Shown: positions 13,553-27,186, counted from the stretch's first letter. The stretch: 64,000 bases of DNA from Druceiella hillmani (GCA_039881145.1 JAYKKI010000037.1:17983001-18047000), one strand, 5' to 3'. Translations and numbers: made by a program. The notes: generated from the letters alone by a model not told the origin.

Positions 13553-16151
13553 GTTTAATTGGAGGTACATCATATTTTACCATGCTTTTTTGAATTTAGA
13601 TTAAACTAACTCGATAAAACAAGAAAAATAAACTCCAATAGAAATTAAGGCAATAAATGAATTTCCCAGTGAAATTAGACAATTATTTACTGTATACTGA
13701 CAGTTTAATTATTAGCAAATATATCTGTTTTGATACAGTAATTTTAAGACATATTAAGGTCTATTATTGACACAGTAATATAAATGTATAAATAACGTCC
13801 AAAATCAATAAGAAATTGTGTAAAAATGCGTGAGTGGATTATATGTATATTATGGTTATCTTGATTTTTGCTTCAATACAAAACAGATAAAAGAGAACTT
13901 CGTAGTTATAATTAAATTTTTAAAGCAAATTTACCAAAATAATTTAATTATTTCACTAAAATCTTTAACTTTGCAGAATTCTAGAATCTGAAACCGATTG
14001 TTGAAAAAATTAGTGGGCAGGGAAAAAAGAGGAACTCTACGTACGTCATTTTTGAAGTTTAATATTTAGAAAATGGGGCTTATAAATTAAAAACATATTG
14101 AATTCAATTTCAGTTTAATAATTTCAAATTTTATATAAAACATGTACCCATATAATTCCATATACATGTGCCTAAAATTTTAGAAATTATAAAATTGTGG
14201 CAGATGGACGATCCATCCGTGGGTCTGTCGGTGGACTGACGGACAGACGGATACTGTGAAATTAAAACAAATTCCTGTTTCACTAATGAATCACCAAAAG
14301 TAAAAAGTAAATTAAGCATTTCTGAGATAATATTGGTTAAATATATTTGGTGATAAATAACGCAACTTTTATCATAACCAAATAAAGTTTTCGGTTCGCT
14401 GAACTTTGAAAAATTTTCGTATAAGAACTTTATCGCCTACCGATGGCGTTTCCTTATTTACAACTTTTGTAATAAGAGGAAATGGTTAAAGGAGTTGGCT
14501 CGGAAAATTTTATAACATTATATTGGCAAGGAAGTGACGTAGGTCCGATGAATGTTTTTCAAAAGGCAGTATATTTTTTTACATTATGTTACTTTGTTTA
14601 TTTTTTATTAACTTTGTAATGTTTTATTAACTTTGTAATCACATTTTGCAAGAAAATCGTAGTTTTGATAATTTAAAGAATATATTAAAACTATTTCATG
14701 AAATAATCTCCTACATTTTGCCATAATTAAAACGTTAGTGTGGCAAAGTAACGGAAATAGTATTCAGACATGGAAATTTATACGTTTAATTACGTTCTAT
14801 TTTAAATATGGAATATTTTATTTCACTAAGTGCAATATATGTTTTATTCATTACGATAATTTTACGGACATTAATCATGAATATAATTATTATTTAATAA
14901 GAATATACATTTCTTTCATTCTGCGAGTACGGTTTCCTAAAGACGAATGTACCAAAAACAAATGAAATATCAATATAGTTATTAAATGGGCACATAATTT
15001 TTTTAAATGAAATGAACTTGTTGGATATAAATATGTTTGTCACGCGTAATAAACAATATTTGTCATTTCAAGTCAAATAAGCTCGAATCGTTAAAATATG
15101 ACAGGAAATAAAAATTAAAAATGATACAGTCAACGTGTACATAATGTTATTTCACCTCTTAATTTATACTCAACCATCTTTTAACTCTAATCATTTAACG
15201 AGAGAAATATTAATGCAAACATTATTTACATATATTGCAAAATTTATGTATCAATTTTATTAACATATATTACCTTAAAATTTTAATTAAGATTATGGAA
15301 TATATATCAAAATTTAAATGAATATAATTACTAATCCATAACATTCTAATAACCTTTTTCTTGAAAATATGCCAAGAATATATCATATGCTATAGAGATG
15401 CACATTTTAAGTAAAATATTATGAAGCTCTCATTATTAAAAAAACTATTGTCATTAAAACCAATACTCTCTATTTATATTTTATACTTAATTTGTTTATA
15501 TACATACTACAATCATTCCTTCACGTAAGTATATATTTCACTTGTTGAGTTAATGATATTCGCTTAAGGGTTTCCATGCTGTATACGACCTGCCTTCCTA
15601 CGAATCATTTGCATTTCATTCGTTAGCATGTACTATTAACACTAATCAATCGTTAAAATTATGTTTGACTTTAAAAATTCCCTAAGATATAGAAATAAAA
15701 CCATAACTTAGCTAGGTACATTCTCTGCAATAGATACGAAATACATTATAGTATAAACAGAAAAACTGTTCCCTTGCTGTTACTTGAGTTTGCATCAGAA
15801 TTACTTTCTCACTATTATCTAATTTTATGTTAAGTTTTAAATAATAAAGTACATTGAAAAGCTGTCATTATTTTTTCATCTTTATCTATTGGATTTTTCA
15901 ACTAAGTTTGGCTATCATCACTCATAACTTCAGATAGTACTCATATTATTTTACACATGGATGTAGATGGCAATACACATAGAACTTTAGTGTTATTTTC
16001 CATTTCGACGTAAAATTAAACATTTCTAATTCTACTCAAAATATCACAAGTAACTTTTATTACACTTTCTTATATTGAACATAGGTAATGTTATAGCTAA
16101 TTTCATAATGAAAAACATAAGCGGCCTTGTTCAAGATGCAGCACTGTACAA
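13548..16151. other. A+T-rich DNA, small repeats only
   Basis: TTTTATTAACTTTGTAAT occurs at 14603-14620 and again at 14622-14639. A GTC/GAC-rich patch at about 14205-14252 resembles the GACGGACAGACGG strings found in many insect interspersed repeats. No gene is supported. Confidence 0.5.
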
Positions 16152-16304
16152 TCATTCACTTTCCACATCGAGCCGCTTCTCGCCGAATATGTTTAGTTCA
16201 ACAGTATATCTAGCTGCGCGAGGAAGTTCATGGTCTCCATTCAAAAACTCACCTATTATATGAGATACTAGTTTTTCGTTTATTATGACCCATTCATTAC
16301 CACT
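16152..16304 (-). pseudogene. Unrecognised coding-like fragment (minus strand)
   Basis: The minus strand is open from 16304 to a TGA at 16152-16154, about 50 codons, with a composition rich in E, D, K, R and G that is unusual for this window; it includes the strings EFLNGDHELPRAARYTVE and FGEKRLDVESE. The opposite strand over the same bases gives a serine-rich frame typical of an antisense shadow. There is no start codon or recognisable domain. It abuts, head to head, another coding-like fragment on the plus strand beginning at 16309. It could be the last exon of a lost gene, part of a mobile element, or chance. I cannot name a family. Confidence 0.3.
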
Positions 16305-16308
16305 TTAA

Positions 16309-16539
16309 CTTACAGATAATAAGTACTATGTCTATAACTTTGGTTTTTCGTCTACCTTTTTAATTTTGGATTCTGTTCTTCAGATACACTCCATGCATCG
16401 TTCTTTTCATGGCTCGCCTAACGACTTTATGAAGGTTATGAATCAGATCGACCCTGAGTATCTAAATTATAACACCGCAGTTAATTTCGGGGTGGATGCA
16501 TTTGAAATAGACTACAAAATTGACAACGTGACGATATGA
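16309..16539 (+). pseudogene. Unrecognised coding-like fragment (plus strand)
   Basis: The plus strand is open from 16309 to a TGA at 16537-16539 (76 codons). The last 50 codons look most protein-like and include SPNDFMKVMNQIDPEYLNYN and a terminal run ending EIDYKIDNVTI. A pyrimidine-rich stretch ending in TTCTTCAG at 16376-16383 could act as a 3' splice site, which would make 16384-16539 a terminal exon; an ATG also lies at 16393. G+C is higher than in the flanks. No family is recognised. With the minus-strand fragment ending at 16304 it forms a divergent pair only 4 bp apart, which suggests an inverted insertion or two remnants joined by rearrangement. Confidence 0.35.
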
Positions 16540-19500
16540 CTCAATTTATCAAACGCTGTCGAGTTCTCCTATTACTTTTTTTTGTCTAATTTTCATTCAG
16601 TAGAAACAAGTTTTTTGATGAAGTTATTTCTGTATAAACAAATTTAAATGGTTGAAATAAATAGTCAGGTATAAAATAAGAACATAATGACAAATAAAAT
16701 GTAATTTTCAGGATTAAAAACGTTTAGATAAAGTGAAAACATAGACAGGGACAAAATGATAAGAGGAATTTGGGAGAGGTGAATGGGAATGAAAATGGCA
16801 GTTCATTAGATATTGGATAATTAAATTAAAGAAAGTCCCAAAGGCGCCTATGTGAAAGGCACTTATGAAGAAATAATCAAAGTATCTTTTTGATACAGAT
16901 ACTTGTGAGAATTAGTAGTGCAAAAGATGCCGATAGGGATATGGAAATATAATACTCAATCATCGTTAAAATTATGCTTGCTCGGTTGAAAATTCAGCGT
17001 AAAATGACTTGAATTATTTTTGTATCTATATTATAAAATAATTTATATTTAATATAATTATTAAATAAAAACATTTCTAACCAGACTATTTTTAGCGCTT
17101 GTTTGCGCTTATTTATAGAGTTGCAAAATCCACATTTCCTAATTTATATTTCTTGAGATTTTTCCATTATCAAACTGACTTGAACGGCACATCGGCTCGC
17201 CAGGCACATTACTTGAACTTCAAACTTACTCGAACTACCCAAGGCAAAATATACACTTAACGTTTTTGGTTCTTTACAATTTCCATTCCCGCATTAGCCT
17301 TTTATTGTATGTAAATTCATATTCGTCGCAAATTATACTTGTATATTTTCAATTGTATTTATAATTTTTAGTAAGTTATCTGTGTAATATTTCATTTCAT
17401 TAGAGGGATAATAACAATTCACTGAATGAGAATATCGTATTGAAAATTACTTTGTTTTTTTTAATTCAATAAAATTATTTTTTTTAATAAAAGAAAGGCA
17501 TAGACAGATCCGTTTTCAAGGATCTGCATTCCTATAAGAACTAATAAATAGAAACTAGTAATAGGTTTGTGTGCAATCCGCACGCATACAGCAAAATTAC
17601 ACGTACTTCTACTTAAGCTTGCGTTTTACAAGGGCAATAAAATTTTACACTTCAATTCTATATTTTATTTTTTATATTGAAATTACATAACAACTCATAT
17701 ATTCTGTTTATACGGATGCATGTCTGATTTTAACACCAGTTTAATAGCATAACAAAATTTAAATATAAAAACATAAAAATAACCATGAAGTATGCATTTT
17801 AGATTGACAGAATCAAATACTTTACAACCATTTAATAGCAGTAGTGAAGTTACTGATAAATAAGGATACAGTTTTCTTTATCATAAGATAGTGCACATTA
17901 ACGGCATAGATGCGATGTTCCTCGAATCTACCATTGAAAGAAACTAAGTTTCAGTAAATCCCATAGAGGCAAATTGCGAGTGCGTTACAATTTGAGTTTC
18001 GGAAGGGTCCCGAAATACATTAGTATCAATAGACACAGATATAGACTGCAACTTTGGTGGAGAGAACAGGTCTCAGAACGAGTTCCTATTAAATCATAAC
18101 TTTTATTCATCAAATATAAGAAAGCAGGGTCCAACATACTTGTCCATTTCAACATAACACACTTAAGACCAAGAAAAAATCCAAAACGGTCTAAGAAAAT
18201 GGTTTTAATATACCATTTACCTATCAAGAAGCAATGAAGTTGACTGACTCTAAAATCTATAAATTTCGTTTGAACATAAATAACGCAATAAAAGAGAACT
18301 GTAATATAATTACCTAAATACGAAATAAATAATGTCCATTTCATACAATGATAGTGAAATTTCACATTGTGAAATTTCATTTAGATATGATTAAATGGAT
18401 AGAGAATTTTACGGTTGCTTTAATTATGACGTGACAACCGAGCAGGTGTATGTGGAAAAGTTTCATTATATCAAACCTTAAAATATGTCAATAAACATTA
18501 AAATACGTCAAAAATGTTCAATAATTTACTGATATTTATTTCCAAAATATTATCAGTCGTAGAAAAATTAGTAATTTCGTAAACCACATGTACTCTAAAT
18601 GCCACTCTAGTGTGCATCGCCCCTGAATTTATGCATCTGTCAAATATTCACATATAAATGACTATGAAAGTACTCATAGCAAAATAAATTTGAGTAATTC
18701 GTTGAAGAGAAATAAATTAGAAAAAATATGTATCGAGTTGTCTAAATAATAAAATGAAAAATTTAGGCGATTAATCAATAGTTAATCAACGACTCAAATC
18801 AGTTTAGGCGATTTAATACCTAATGATCGGAGATTTAAGAATTTCTTCGAAATGTTGTTTTATTCTATTCTTAAAATATACGTCACAAAAAAAGAAAAGA
18901 GGTTTTGTAGAGCACAAATATCTTTATGCATAAAATATCTTTTGTTTTCATTGATATGAGCCACAACAGATATTACTGTTAATTTTTTAAAGTAACATCC
19001 ATTGAGTATTATATATTCACCACAGGAATTAGCAATTTATAATACAATGGCATCAATTTAATTTTGAACATTTAAAGGAAATCTTTATTTAAGTAATTCT
19101 TTAGACTAGACCATAATGCTTACTTTTTTCGGCACTCATTATTTTTTCTAATGTGAAAGTAGAACATTTAATTAAACCATAGTAGAACATTTAGTTCCAT
19201 TTCTGACACCCGTGAAATTTAATCAATCTCATGAAACCTTTGGGTAAATTTCAAAGGACAGGTTACAGCAAAAACTTTATGAAAAAATATAAGTACGAGA
19301 AGAATGCAAATAAAAGGTGTGCAAGAGATGGTAGTATAGTGCCCTATAATACCACCCCCTGCATACATAATATCCATTACATGTGTATTTTGTGGACATG
19401 TCTTTCGAATCGGCCTGGTTTGGAAAATGGATTATGGCCACATGCGCGGCTGTGCGACCAAAGCAATTTCATCTTCGATTACATACTTATTGTGTCAAAA

Positions 19501-19636
19501 CATCATCTCATTCTTTAAAACTTCAAAAAGTATTGTGGCTCAAATCATTAGGTTTTTAACTATGTCGACCCAAACGTTAATAAAGGCTGCTTCCATTATC
19601 TGCCAAAGGTGCCGATATACTGATTGACATCATCCT
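16540..19636. other. A+T-rich DNA, no gene supported
   Basis: A 131-codon minus-strand frame (17985-18380) is the longest non-repeat frame here but is rich in F, L, Y, C and I and has no motif; I treat it as chance. A 7-bp hairpin (CAGATCC at 17505-17511 with its complement at 17520-17526) and a GTGAAATTTCA repeat at about 18353-18380 are the only local structures. 19300-19630 is less A+T-rich and may be an old insertion. Confidence 0.45.
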
Positions 19637-19659
19637 CAAGGGGACGTGAATTCCCCTTG
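19637..19659. repeat. 8-bp G/C-rich hairpin
   Basis: CAAGGGGA at 19637-19644 pairs with TCCCCTTG at 19652-19659 across a 7-nt loop. It stands out because G4 and C4 runs are rare in this window. No known RNA family fits. Confidence 0.7.
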
Positions 19660-20583
19660 CGTACAAGTAAATTTTATCTCATTGATTCACGTAACACGCG
19701 TTACATAAAAATAATATCTCGTTTTAGTAATTCAAACGAAGCTATTACTAGTGTCTGCGCAATATATTGCATAAACCCTTGGGTTTGTCACAGTTAAGCA
19801 AAGCAGCAGTAGTAGAAATGAAATAAATCAAATAAATAAATTCCGTCTCATTTTTATCAACACCTTGCATTATATTTGGTATGTATTATGACTAAATTTA
19901 TTGTTTTGTCAAATACAAAAGAGGACAGAGCCCGACTTAATTCAGAAGGTCAATCTCTTCTGCATTTACAAATTATTATTAAAACAAAACCGTTATTATA
20001 AATTAATTTCAAAATCTGGAACGATACTTGCTTTATAGTTTAACTCGCAGTGTTCCACATTAACCGAATAAACAAAAATGATAATTACATCTCATTTACT
20101 GATCTATTAATTTATTGTCCAGCATTTCTCTTACTCCATGCCATTGAACGCTCGCTTATCAAAATATTGGCATTTTTTCAATACTAAAAATATAGGGAAA
20201 AGTTATTTAAAACCTGCTAAACTTAAATATATTGTATAAGAAAAAATTTAAAAAGTTGTCCGAAAATTTTATATTCATTGTTCAAGCATGTGTTATTTTC
20301 ATCTATGATTAAAAAATTATATTGTAAAATTTTCAAATATAATAAAAGACAATTAAAAGTGCTCCTTTTACTGATGAAATTCTTAATAAAATATGTAATC
20401 TTTAGCCATATATATTACGCTTGTAAACTAAACAATTATTAACATACTATGCTTAAGTCTTTATTTAAAATCCATTAATTACAACTCACAAAGTACATTA
20501 TGCTCAGGCAAGGAGAATTTCGTTCAAAAACTCAGTCCTTGATTGATTGAGAACAAAACATTTCCAAATTAATATTTTTTCCA

Positions 20584-20615
20584 ATATATATTATATATAT
20601 ATATATATATATACA

Positions 20616-20703
<88 letters not shown>
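20584..20703. repeat. (TA)n microsatellite, about 120 bp
   Basis: TA dinucleotides with a few interruptions (C and G near 20615-20622 and 20651-20654). Confidence 0.97.
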
Positions 20704-20705
<2 letters not shown>

Positions 20706-20978
20706 ATAGGTATATTTGGTTATAAATAAAACCAACTGTAATCACAAAGTAAGTTTCCGGTTTGCTTCAAACAGTTTCTTACAAAAGTTTGCAAATATTT
20801 ACATAGGATTACGTATTTGGATTATCAAACCATGATATTTTATTGCCAACGAACTTTTATACATATTTTATAGTAATTCAAATCGCAGTGTTTATAAGTT
20901 ATCATTAAAATAATAGTCGCTCAAAATTCTTAAGCTCATGATTGCGTGTACATATAATCATGACCTATAAGAATTTTT

Positions 20979-21090
20979 TCTAATACCTAACGGCAAGCAA
21001 TGCACTACATATTAATGTCGAGTGTATTGCTTGCCGTGGGGTATTAGACAAAATATACCAGAACCATTTAGAAAACCGGCAAGCAGTGCT
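20979..21090. repeat. Inverted repeat, 28-bp arms, plus a third partial copy
   Basis: Left arm 20979-21006 and right arm 21021-21048 are reverse complements with three mismatches, separated by 14 nt. Each arm contains CGGCAAGCAATGC or its complement. A third related string, CCGGCAAGCAGTGCT, lies at 21076-21090 in the left-arm orientation. This may be the remnant ends of a short inverted-repeat element. Confidence 0.8.
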
Positions 21091-21675
21091 ATCAGCATAT
21101 TACACTATTCTTTATATATTATCTTTTAAAACAAATTACATTCCTGCTGCTTGTTCACATTTAACGTTTTGATTTAAATTGTGAATTATATATGCGTTTA
21201 TTGACAAATAGATAAATAAAGAGAGAAAAAGAATTATTTTTCCACTTTTAATAAAGCGTATAACTTACCGAGGGTCAATTAATTTTAAACTGTTTGCTTA
21301 TATATAATATTGCAATAAATGTAGTGTAAGTACAATAGCTGCAACAAGAGTGTAAATTTAACGGTGAGTTTAAAGTATACGTGTGTTTCCTTCAATTCTT
21401 AAAACTTTAAAATATTTCAATGAATGACTTTACTTGAAACACGTAAAAGGTGCATTTTACCTTTTTTCCATGCAGTATACATCAAATTTGATGGTTATTG
21501 TTTCAATCTACGAAATCGCATTGCATACAGCACTGTAAAAATTCGTAAGTCCCAAATACCAGCTTAAATCTTAGCGTAAGCTCTTTTCCCTTATTAAGAT
21601 CAAAACAATCTTTTTCACAATAAGTATGAGTGACTTTTGGATCTTATTAAGACATAACGACAACTCGTTTTTCAT

Positions 21676-21679
<4 letters not shown>

Positions 21680-21750
<71 letters not shown>

Positions 21751-21763
21751 TATATACATATAT
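21680..21763. repeat. (TA)n microsatellite, about 84 bp
   Basis: TA dinucleotides with a G near 21732 and a C near 21757. Confidence 0.97.
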
Positions 21764-23422
21764 AAACATGTTTATTAATTTTTTTTTTTCATTTTACAAT
21801 TCTGAATTAAATAAATATTGTTCACAAAAAAAAGAATTGAGCCGATATTTTTTGTAGAGGTAAGTAGTATTAGGTAATCATGATGGAACTGATTTCACTT
21901 TTAATTTAGTAAATGATTTTATTACATAAATACGTAATACAAAAACCAATCATTGAAAATATCATAAATGCTACGTATGCATTAATATATTTTTTTTTAC
22001 GATATTAAAGTTCAACCCATTAACTTTGTTAAATATTTTACTAATAACAGATACGGATACGTTTTCCAAATCACGTTTCGAGCAAATTTACAATCAATGA
22101 GACTTAAAAATACCGATAAATTTTGTATACGCAACACCTATAAAATAATTCTTTATAATGAATCTAGTTAACGTTTATGTAGACACTTATTCATTTTTAC
22201 TTTACTTTACACTTTACAGAAATATATGACAATTTGATAAATGCAAAATAAATAAATTTAAAAAAAAATTGTAGCATACAGAAGACCACATCAATTAAAT
22301 ACTTAAAATTTTCGCTTTATTCAAAAACTAAACTTGTTATGCCTAATTAATCTTTCTTTTAAGTTTATTTCCAAGAGGCAGGAAGTAGGCACTGGAGAAA
22401 AATTCAACTTATATCTTGCATTAAATTGTAGCAATATAATAATAGTACTTATCTTAGTAACTATCTCTTGCGTTAAATTGTAGCACTAAATTTGTAGCAA
22501 TATAACAGAACTTTGTTAGCTAACATAAATTACTTCATACTTCATTGGGTGTCAAATAATTTTTCTTTAGGTAAATTCATTAACAATGTAAGAAACAATT
22601 TAACGTCATTTTGATACTTTACATAGTTAATAACACTTTTAGATTCTTTGATTGAGCTTAACAGTTTATTAAAGGAAGTCAAAAGTTCAGTTACGAAACT
22701 ATACATATTTCGACGATATTGGAAGTAACGCTTTGTTAATTATAAATCATTTTCAAAATTCTCTTATAATTTTCACTTCTGTATTAATTGTTCACCTACG
22801 TACGTATAGTTTTCTGTAATTGTACGTAATTAATAATGATATATTTATGCAAAACCTTATTGGATATACGAATAAGTGAAACAGTTACCAGCCACTTAGT
22901 GCAAAAATATAATAAAATAATTAATTTATGAAGTAAACATTGTAATTCGGGCCAAAGAGAATGAGGTGAGTGAACCGATAATCTTTAGCAGGTATATTAA
23001 ATATTTAAACTGAAAGAGGTAGATTAATAATTGCTCCACAAGTTTTCCGTGGTTAACGATATTAACCAGAAGTGAGTGGAATGGAAATTTCGTTCGGAGT
23101 AAGTACGTAGCATAGTGATTTGATTAATAGAACAAATATTCAAAATCTATTCACCATCTCTATGCAAAACAAGAAAAAACAGGAAACGAATTTCGGAAAA
23201 CATGTCAGAGCTGAAAGCCTATATTTATGATTGCCCATTGGAGATTTAGGCTTAACAATTTTTCATCAAAATACGATCTACAAATATATGGTGGTGTACC
23301 ATTGTCCAAACTAGAAGAATTAATACAATAGTTGTTTGAAACAAATTTATTCTAGTCAGAAAAATCTTTGCATTTATTAATCATAGACGTAACAGCCATA
23401 CCATATACACATAAAGAAAAAA
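21764..23422. other. A+T-rich DNA with a local duplication
   Basis: TCTTGC(A/G)TTAAATTGTAGCA recurs near 22413 and 22465 with a shared GCAATATAA tail, a local duplication with a small internal expansion. Nothing else is supported. Confidence 0.5.
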
Positions 23423-23482
23423 CTCGCTTTTAATCTTGGTTTTTGTCTTAGTTATTTGACAATAAACAAGATTAAAAGCGAG
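23423..23482. repeat. Perfect 16-bp inverted repeat
   Basis: CTCGCTTTTAATCTTG at 23423-23438 has its exact reverse complement at 23467-23482 across a 28-nt spacer. The perfect match suggests recent origin or constraint. Confidence 0.9.
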
Positions 23483-23982
23483 ATTGAGTATTGTAAAATG
23501 ACCTCATTTTATAAGCCAAAAGAACCTAAATGAAAACTGACATAAATATAATTTCAACTAACATATGTTTAAAAAGACGTCTTTAAAGTGACATTTTATT
23601 CGAATCTACCCCATGTGAGGGAATGTTGTTTTAATATATAAGATTTCTGCATATGTACATATAAATGATTTCCATACAAGTTAAAATTAAACCTTTCAAC
23701 CATCGTTTAAATATTTCCTTCATGAGTCTCGTTATTTTTTCATAAACAATAATACATTTTCTGACTTGTCACATAACAAATGCTTATTTATAAATTAAGA
23801 CGTCGACGAAAAATAAATTTAATTAAGATACGTCACTTATCACGTCATTTTCGAGGTATTTTATTGCAAACTGTAAGAAGTGTAAGTTTTTTCCGTCAAA
23901 ATTGTATTTATTACCGGTTGTATGAATTTAAAAACCTTTGTCATATATTATACTTGTTATGGCCTTATTCCCAAGTTGATGT

Positions 23983-24345
23983 ATCCGAGACTTCGTTTGC
24001 GTGGAATTTAGAGTAGGAAAAGTTATTAGGAATTTTTTCGTGTTTCTTTTCTCAGAAATCCATAAGCATTAAGTATACTAATAGATGGCCTTGGCAGCCA
24101 AAACGGTTCCGCCGGTTCTGATATGAGCGTATGTGACGAACGTAAAATATAGATTAATATCTTTTTTTTGTGAAACAACTGAAGTGAAATCAAGCCTAAA
24201 CTTTATCCCGAATTAATCTAAATACATCACTGAAAACAGTATCCAAATAGGTTTAGTCGTTGCTCTGATTAGCGTGTACAATCAAGGTGTGCACAGACAA
24301 ACAAAGAAAAATTCTAAAAACTGTTGGATTAGGTTCAGCGGCGTG
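23983..24345 (+). repeat. Interspersed repeat, LINE-tail-like (copy 1)
   Basis: Shares an ordered series of blocks with 39701-40080: a GCGT-G-A-TT--GAGTA start, AAGTTATTAGGAATTTTTT, CTCAGAA-TC-ATAAGCA, a GGCAGCCAAA-C--TTCC block, CTAAATA-ATCACTGAAAAC, CATCCAAAT followed by a (G/T)TT-AG-CGTTGCT-(T/A)GATTAG core, and a tail of CAGACAAAC with AAAATTCTAAAAACTGTT. The core resembles sequence near the 3' end of RTE-type or related LINEs and derived SINEs of insects. I infer a truncated retrotransposon tail or SINE; strand follows the CAAACA-rich tail. Confidence 0.65.
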
Positions 24346-24357
24346 TCTTTAGGAAGG

Positions 24358-24398
24358 TAGAGACAATATATAATTTGTCTCTAATTTTTAATGTAGAG

Positions 24399-24460
<62 letters not shown>
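24358..24460. repeat. (AT)n microsatellite with flanking TAGAGACAA repeats
   Basis: TAGAGACAA at 24358-24366, its complement TTGTCTCTA at 24375-24383 and another TAGAGACAAA at about 24394-24403 precede a pure (AT)n run at 24402-24460. Confidence 0.9.
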
Positions 24461-24462
<2 letters not shown>

Positions 24463-26966
24463 CTACGAAATGCAAAACATCTCATGGACGGCCCCTAAAT
24501 TTACCACGTAAATTGCAAAATATCTCGTCAACCTTATAGAACAAGTTAAAATCATAATCTGATACTGATACCATAAGAATGCCACATACTGTAGGAGAAG
24601 TATTTTAAAGAAATATATTTTTGATTATTAAAACTATTTCACCGTCTCATTCTCTCCAAAAATTGACAGAAAGTTGTGGTTCTGTCAACGACAATCTAGC
24701 AGGCAATCATAATTTTTTTCAAATTGTTTAATTAAAAAGGCAATAATAAACAAAATATTCGGAATCATATTTTAGAAAGAAATCTCTCATAAATTGAACT
24801 GTATTCCAGAACGTGAGCTAGGATTTTACTTAACACATCCTCACAACCCACAATTATAATTCCACGAAAATTCTCTAACATGAATAAAAATGCTTTCCTC
24901 AAAGTAAATATTTAAATATGTTCAGAGTAAGATACCGGAAATAAATACGAAATTTGTAAATTGATTTAGAAATACGAAATTTGTAGATTGAATAAATACT
25001 TTGTCTCTTATGTATTCCAATAGCTAACACGATTTATTTTTTTTATCGTATGAATCTTCATGTGAATGTAATAAAAAATATAAGTATTCGCAAAAGATTT
25101 TCCAAAAATTTAATTACAATATTACTAAAAATGTTAAATATTATGTACCTCACCTCACATAAGAATGGAACGGTGAAGCGAAAAATTTGTAGCATTCTTA
25201 TTAAACATTTATTGACTGGAAAACCTATAGTAATAATGGCTCCTTAGGTTCTCAGCTGTTAAAAATTTTATGAGGAAGTTAATGGAGTTGAAATTTTGTT
25301 TAGGGTAACTATGCTGCTGCTGAATGGATATAACCTTAAGCTTTTTACAAATATACAATGAAATATACATGGAAACATGTGTAAACATCGTGTTTATGTA
25401 CATATCACTGAAGCGTCAGGAGCTACATAACGAATTTTGCTCAAAAGGCATACATATACTTCTACTGCGATATAAGAATTTTTATTTCCCCCTTTCAAAG
25501 CACCTAAGAGCAGATGACGCTCCCGCACTTAGAGCTATGAATTATGGCAAATATATGGGAAATTTTTATACGATTTTCCTAGAGCTCAGTTGGTATTAAA
25601 AAATTATGGAAATTATAAGCATATTTTATTTCATATTGGAGAATACTTTACAGCATATCTCATGTTGTAAATAATACATTTTAATATGTTATACTCATAT
25701 GGGCGTGAGTTTATTTTTGTTATGACACAGTTCACGTGCTAACATATAGTGTAGTTATATATGAGCTACTGGAAACATAATTCAGAAATATGAAAAGCAT
25801 CTAATGTCTGTTTAGGAGAGGAGAGGAATAATAAATATGAAATAATCAAGTTTAATCCCCACCATTTATTATTTTATTACAATTGATGATAAATATAATT
25901 GCAAATAATGCAACCAAATTTAATTTTCTAACATAATTTCTATAAAAATAAAATCAAACCGCTTGCACTGGAATATGCACGCATATTATTAATCTATGTC
26001 ATGTCTCGCTAAGTGTCATACCTGAATCAGTGAATAAATGAACCTTTTACGTCTGGTACTCGAGCTTTATTCATGCGTAAAGAGGAATTATCTCAAAACA
26101 CAAGCAAAAGCTCCATGCAAAACTACATGCAATGTTACAGAATATAAGTTAGCCTGTACTGGGAAGCCGAAAAAAAGAAGATGAGCAAGCTAAAGTTCTC
26201 TTGCTTCCAAATTAAATTTTCTTAAAGGATTAGTTGTATTTGCAGTCAAACCTACTAACCTTTGTATTCACTAATTCAGGTAATACCTGCATTGTACGAG
26301 TACTAATCTAGTAAATGTTATATAAATCACAAGGAATAGTATCTACTAAACATACATTTCCAATATGCTTTATGCGATACACATATAAATAATTCACATT
26401 TGATAAACATATTTCGTATCATAGTAAGAAATTAAGTTTTTAGGTGAGAAATTAATCAAGATACAGTATCAACTTTTGATCAAGCAATCAAAAATTTAGA
26501 GAAAATTACAGAAAATTTAGAGAAATTAAAATTTAATTTTTAAATTTCAGAAATTTGTAAACTTTACGATATTGGTTGGACTATAGTAGATTTTCAATAA
26601 AAAATCCGCTCGGCTGTGAAAGTCCTCCTGTTGAGTGGACTTCTTATTGCAAGTATACATTAGTCCCGCCACTACTCCTGATTCCACTAGTTTATTTATG
26701 TTTAAAAATTGTTAATCAATTTTATGTTTCTCGGTTCAAACTTAAATTTTCAAAATTGTAAAATGCTTAATTTTTTAAAATTTGAAATGAGATTTTTGTT
26801 CGAAATTGAAGTATTTAATATTAAAATAAATAATGTGTAATAACTATTATTTTTCACCATTCTATACCATTAGCGTTATTTTAAATATAAAATTCAGGTT
26901 CTTTAATATTTGTAACGGAGATGTTTTTGTCACAAATCGAATAAAAATCGAAAAACACATATCAGA
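24461..26966. other. A+T-rich DNA, no gene supported
   Basis: AATACGAAATTTGTA(A/G)ATTGA is duplicated at about 24945 and 24971. An A-rich AAAATTTAGAGAAA repeat lies at about 26488-26530. The plus frame 25324-25599 (91 codons) overlaps an opposite frame and has no motif. Confidence 0.5.
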
Positions 26967-27022
26967 TAACTATTATGAAAAATATTAAGAATTCCTTTAA
27001 TTAATATTTTTCATAAAAGTTA
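26967..27022. repeat. Near-perfect 22-bp inverted repeat
   Basis: Arms 26967-26988 and 27001-27022 are reverse complements with one mismatch, across a 12-nt spacer containing GAATTCC. The inner 16 bp are perfect. Confidence 0.9.
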
Positions 27023-27186
27023 GCATGAACGGACGTAATTATGAAATTAATGACAAGAACAAATAACATAAAACCGAAACGGGTGCAATACATGGATCTA
27101 TTTGTATAATTATTTTTCATGATATTCATTAAAATTTGAATATATTACATTCTAAAATATATTATTTGCAGTGACTCCTATGATAA

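Noticed and set aside
17505..17526. Terminator-like 7-bp hairpin
   Set aside because: No bacterial gene context and no downstream U-tract tied to a gene; short stems are frequent by chance.
17985..18380. 131-codon open frame on the minus strand
   Set aside because: Rich in F, L, I, Y and C as expected from A+T-rich DNA, no domain or motif, no splice or promoter context, no second copy.
19231..19627. Two overlapping plus-strand frames in a less A+T-rich patch
   Set aside because: No conserved motif in any of the frames I read; the opposite strand looks equally plausible.
24358..24383. TAGAGACAA inverted pair as possible transposon terminal repeats
   Set aside because: Arms only 9 bp apart by 8 nt next to a microsatellite, no internal element and no target-site duplication.
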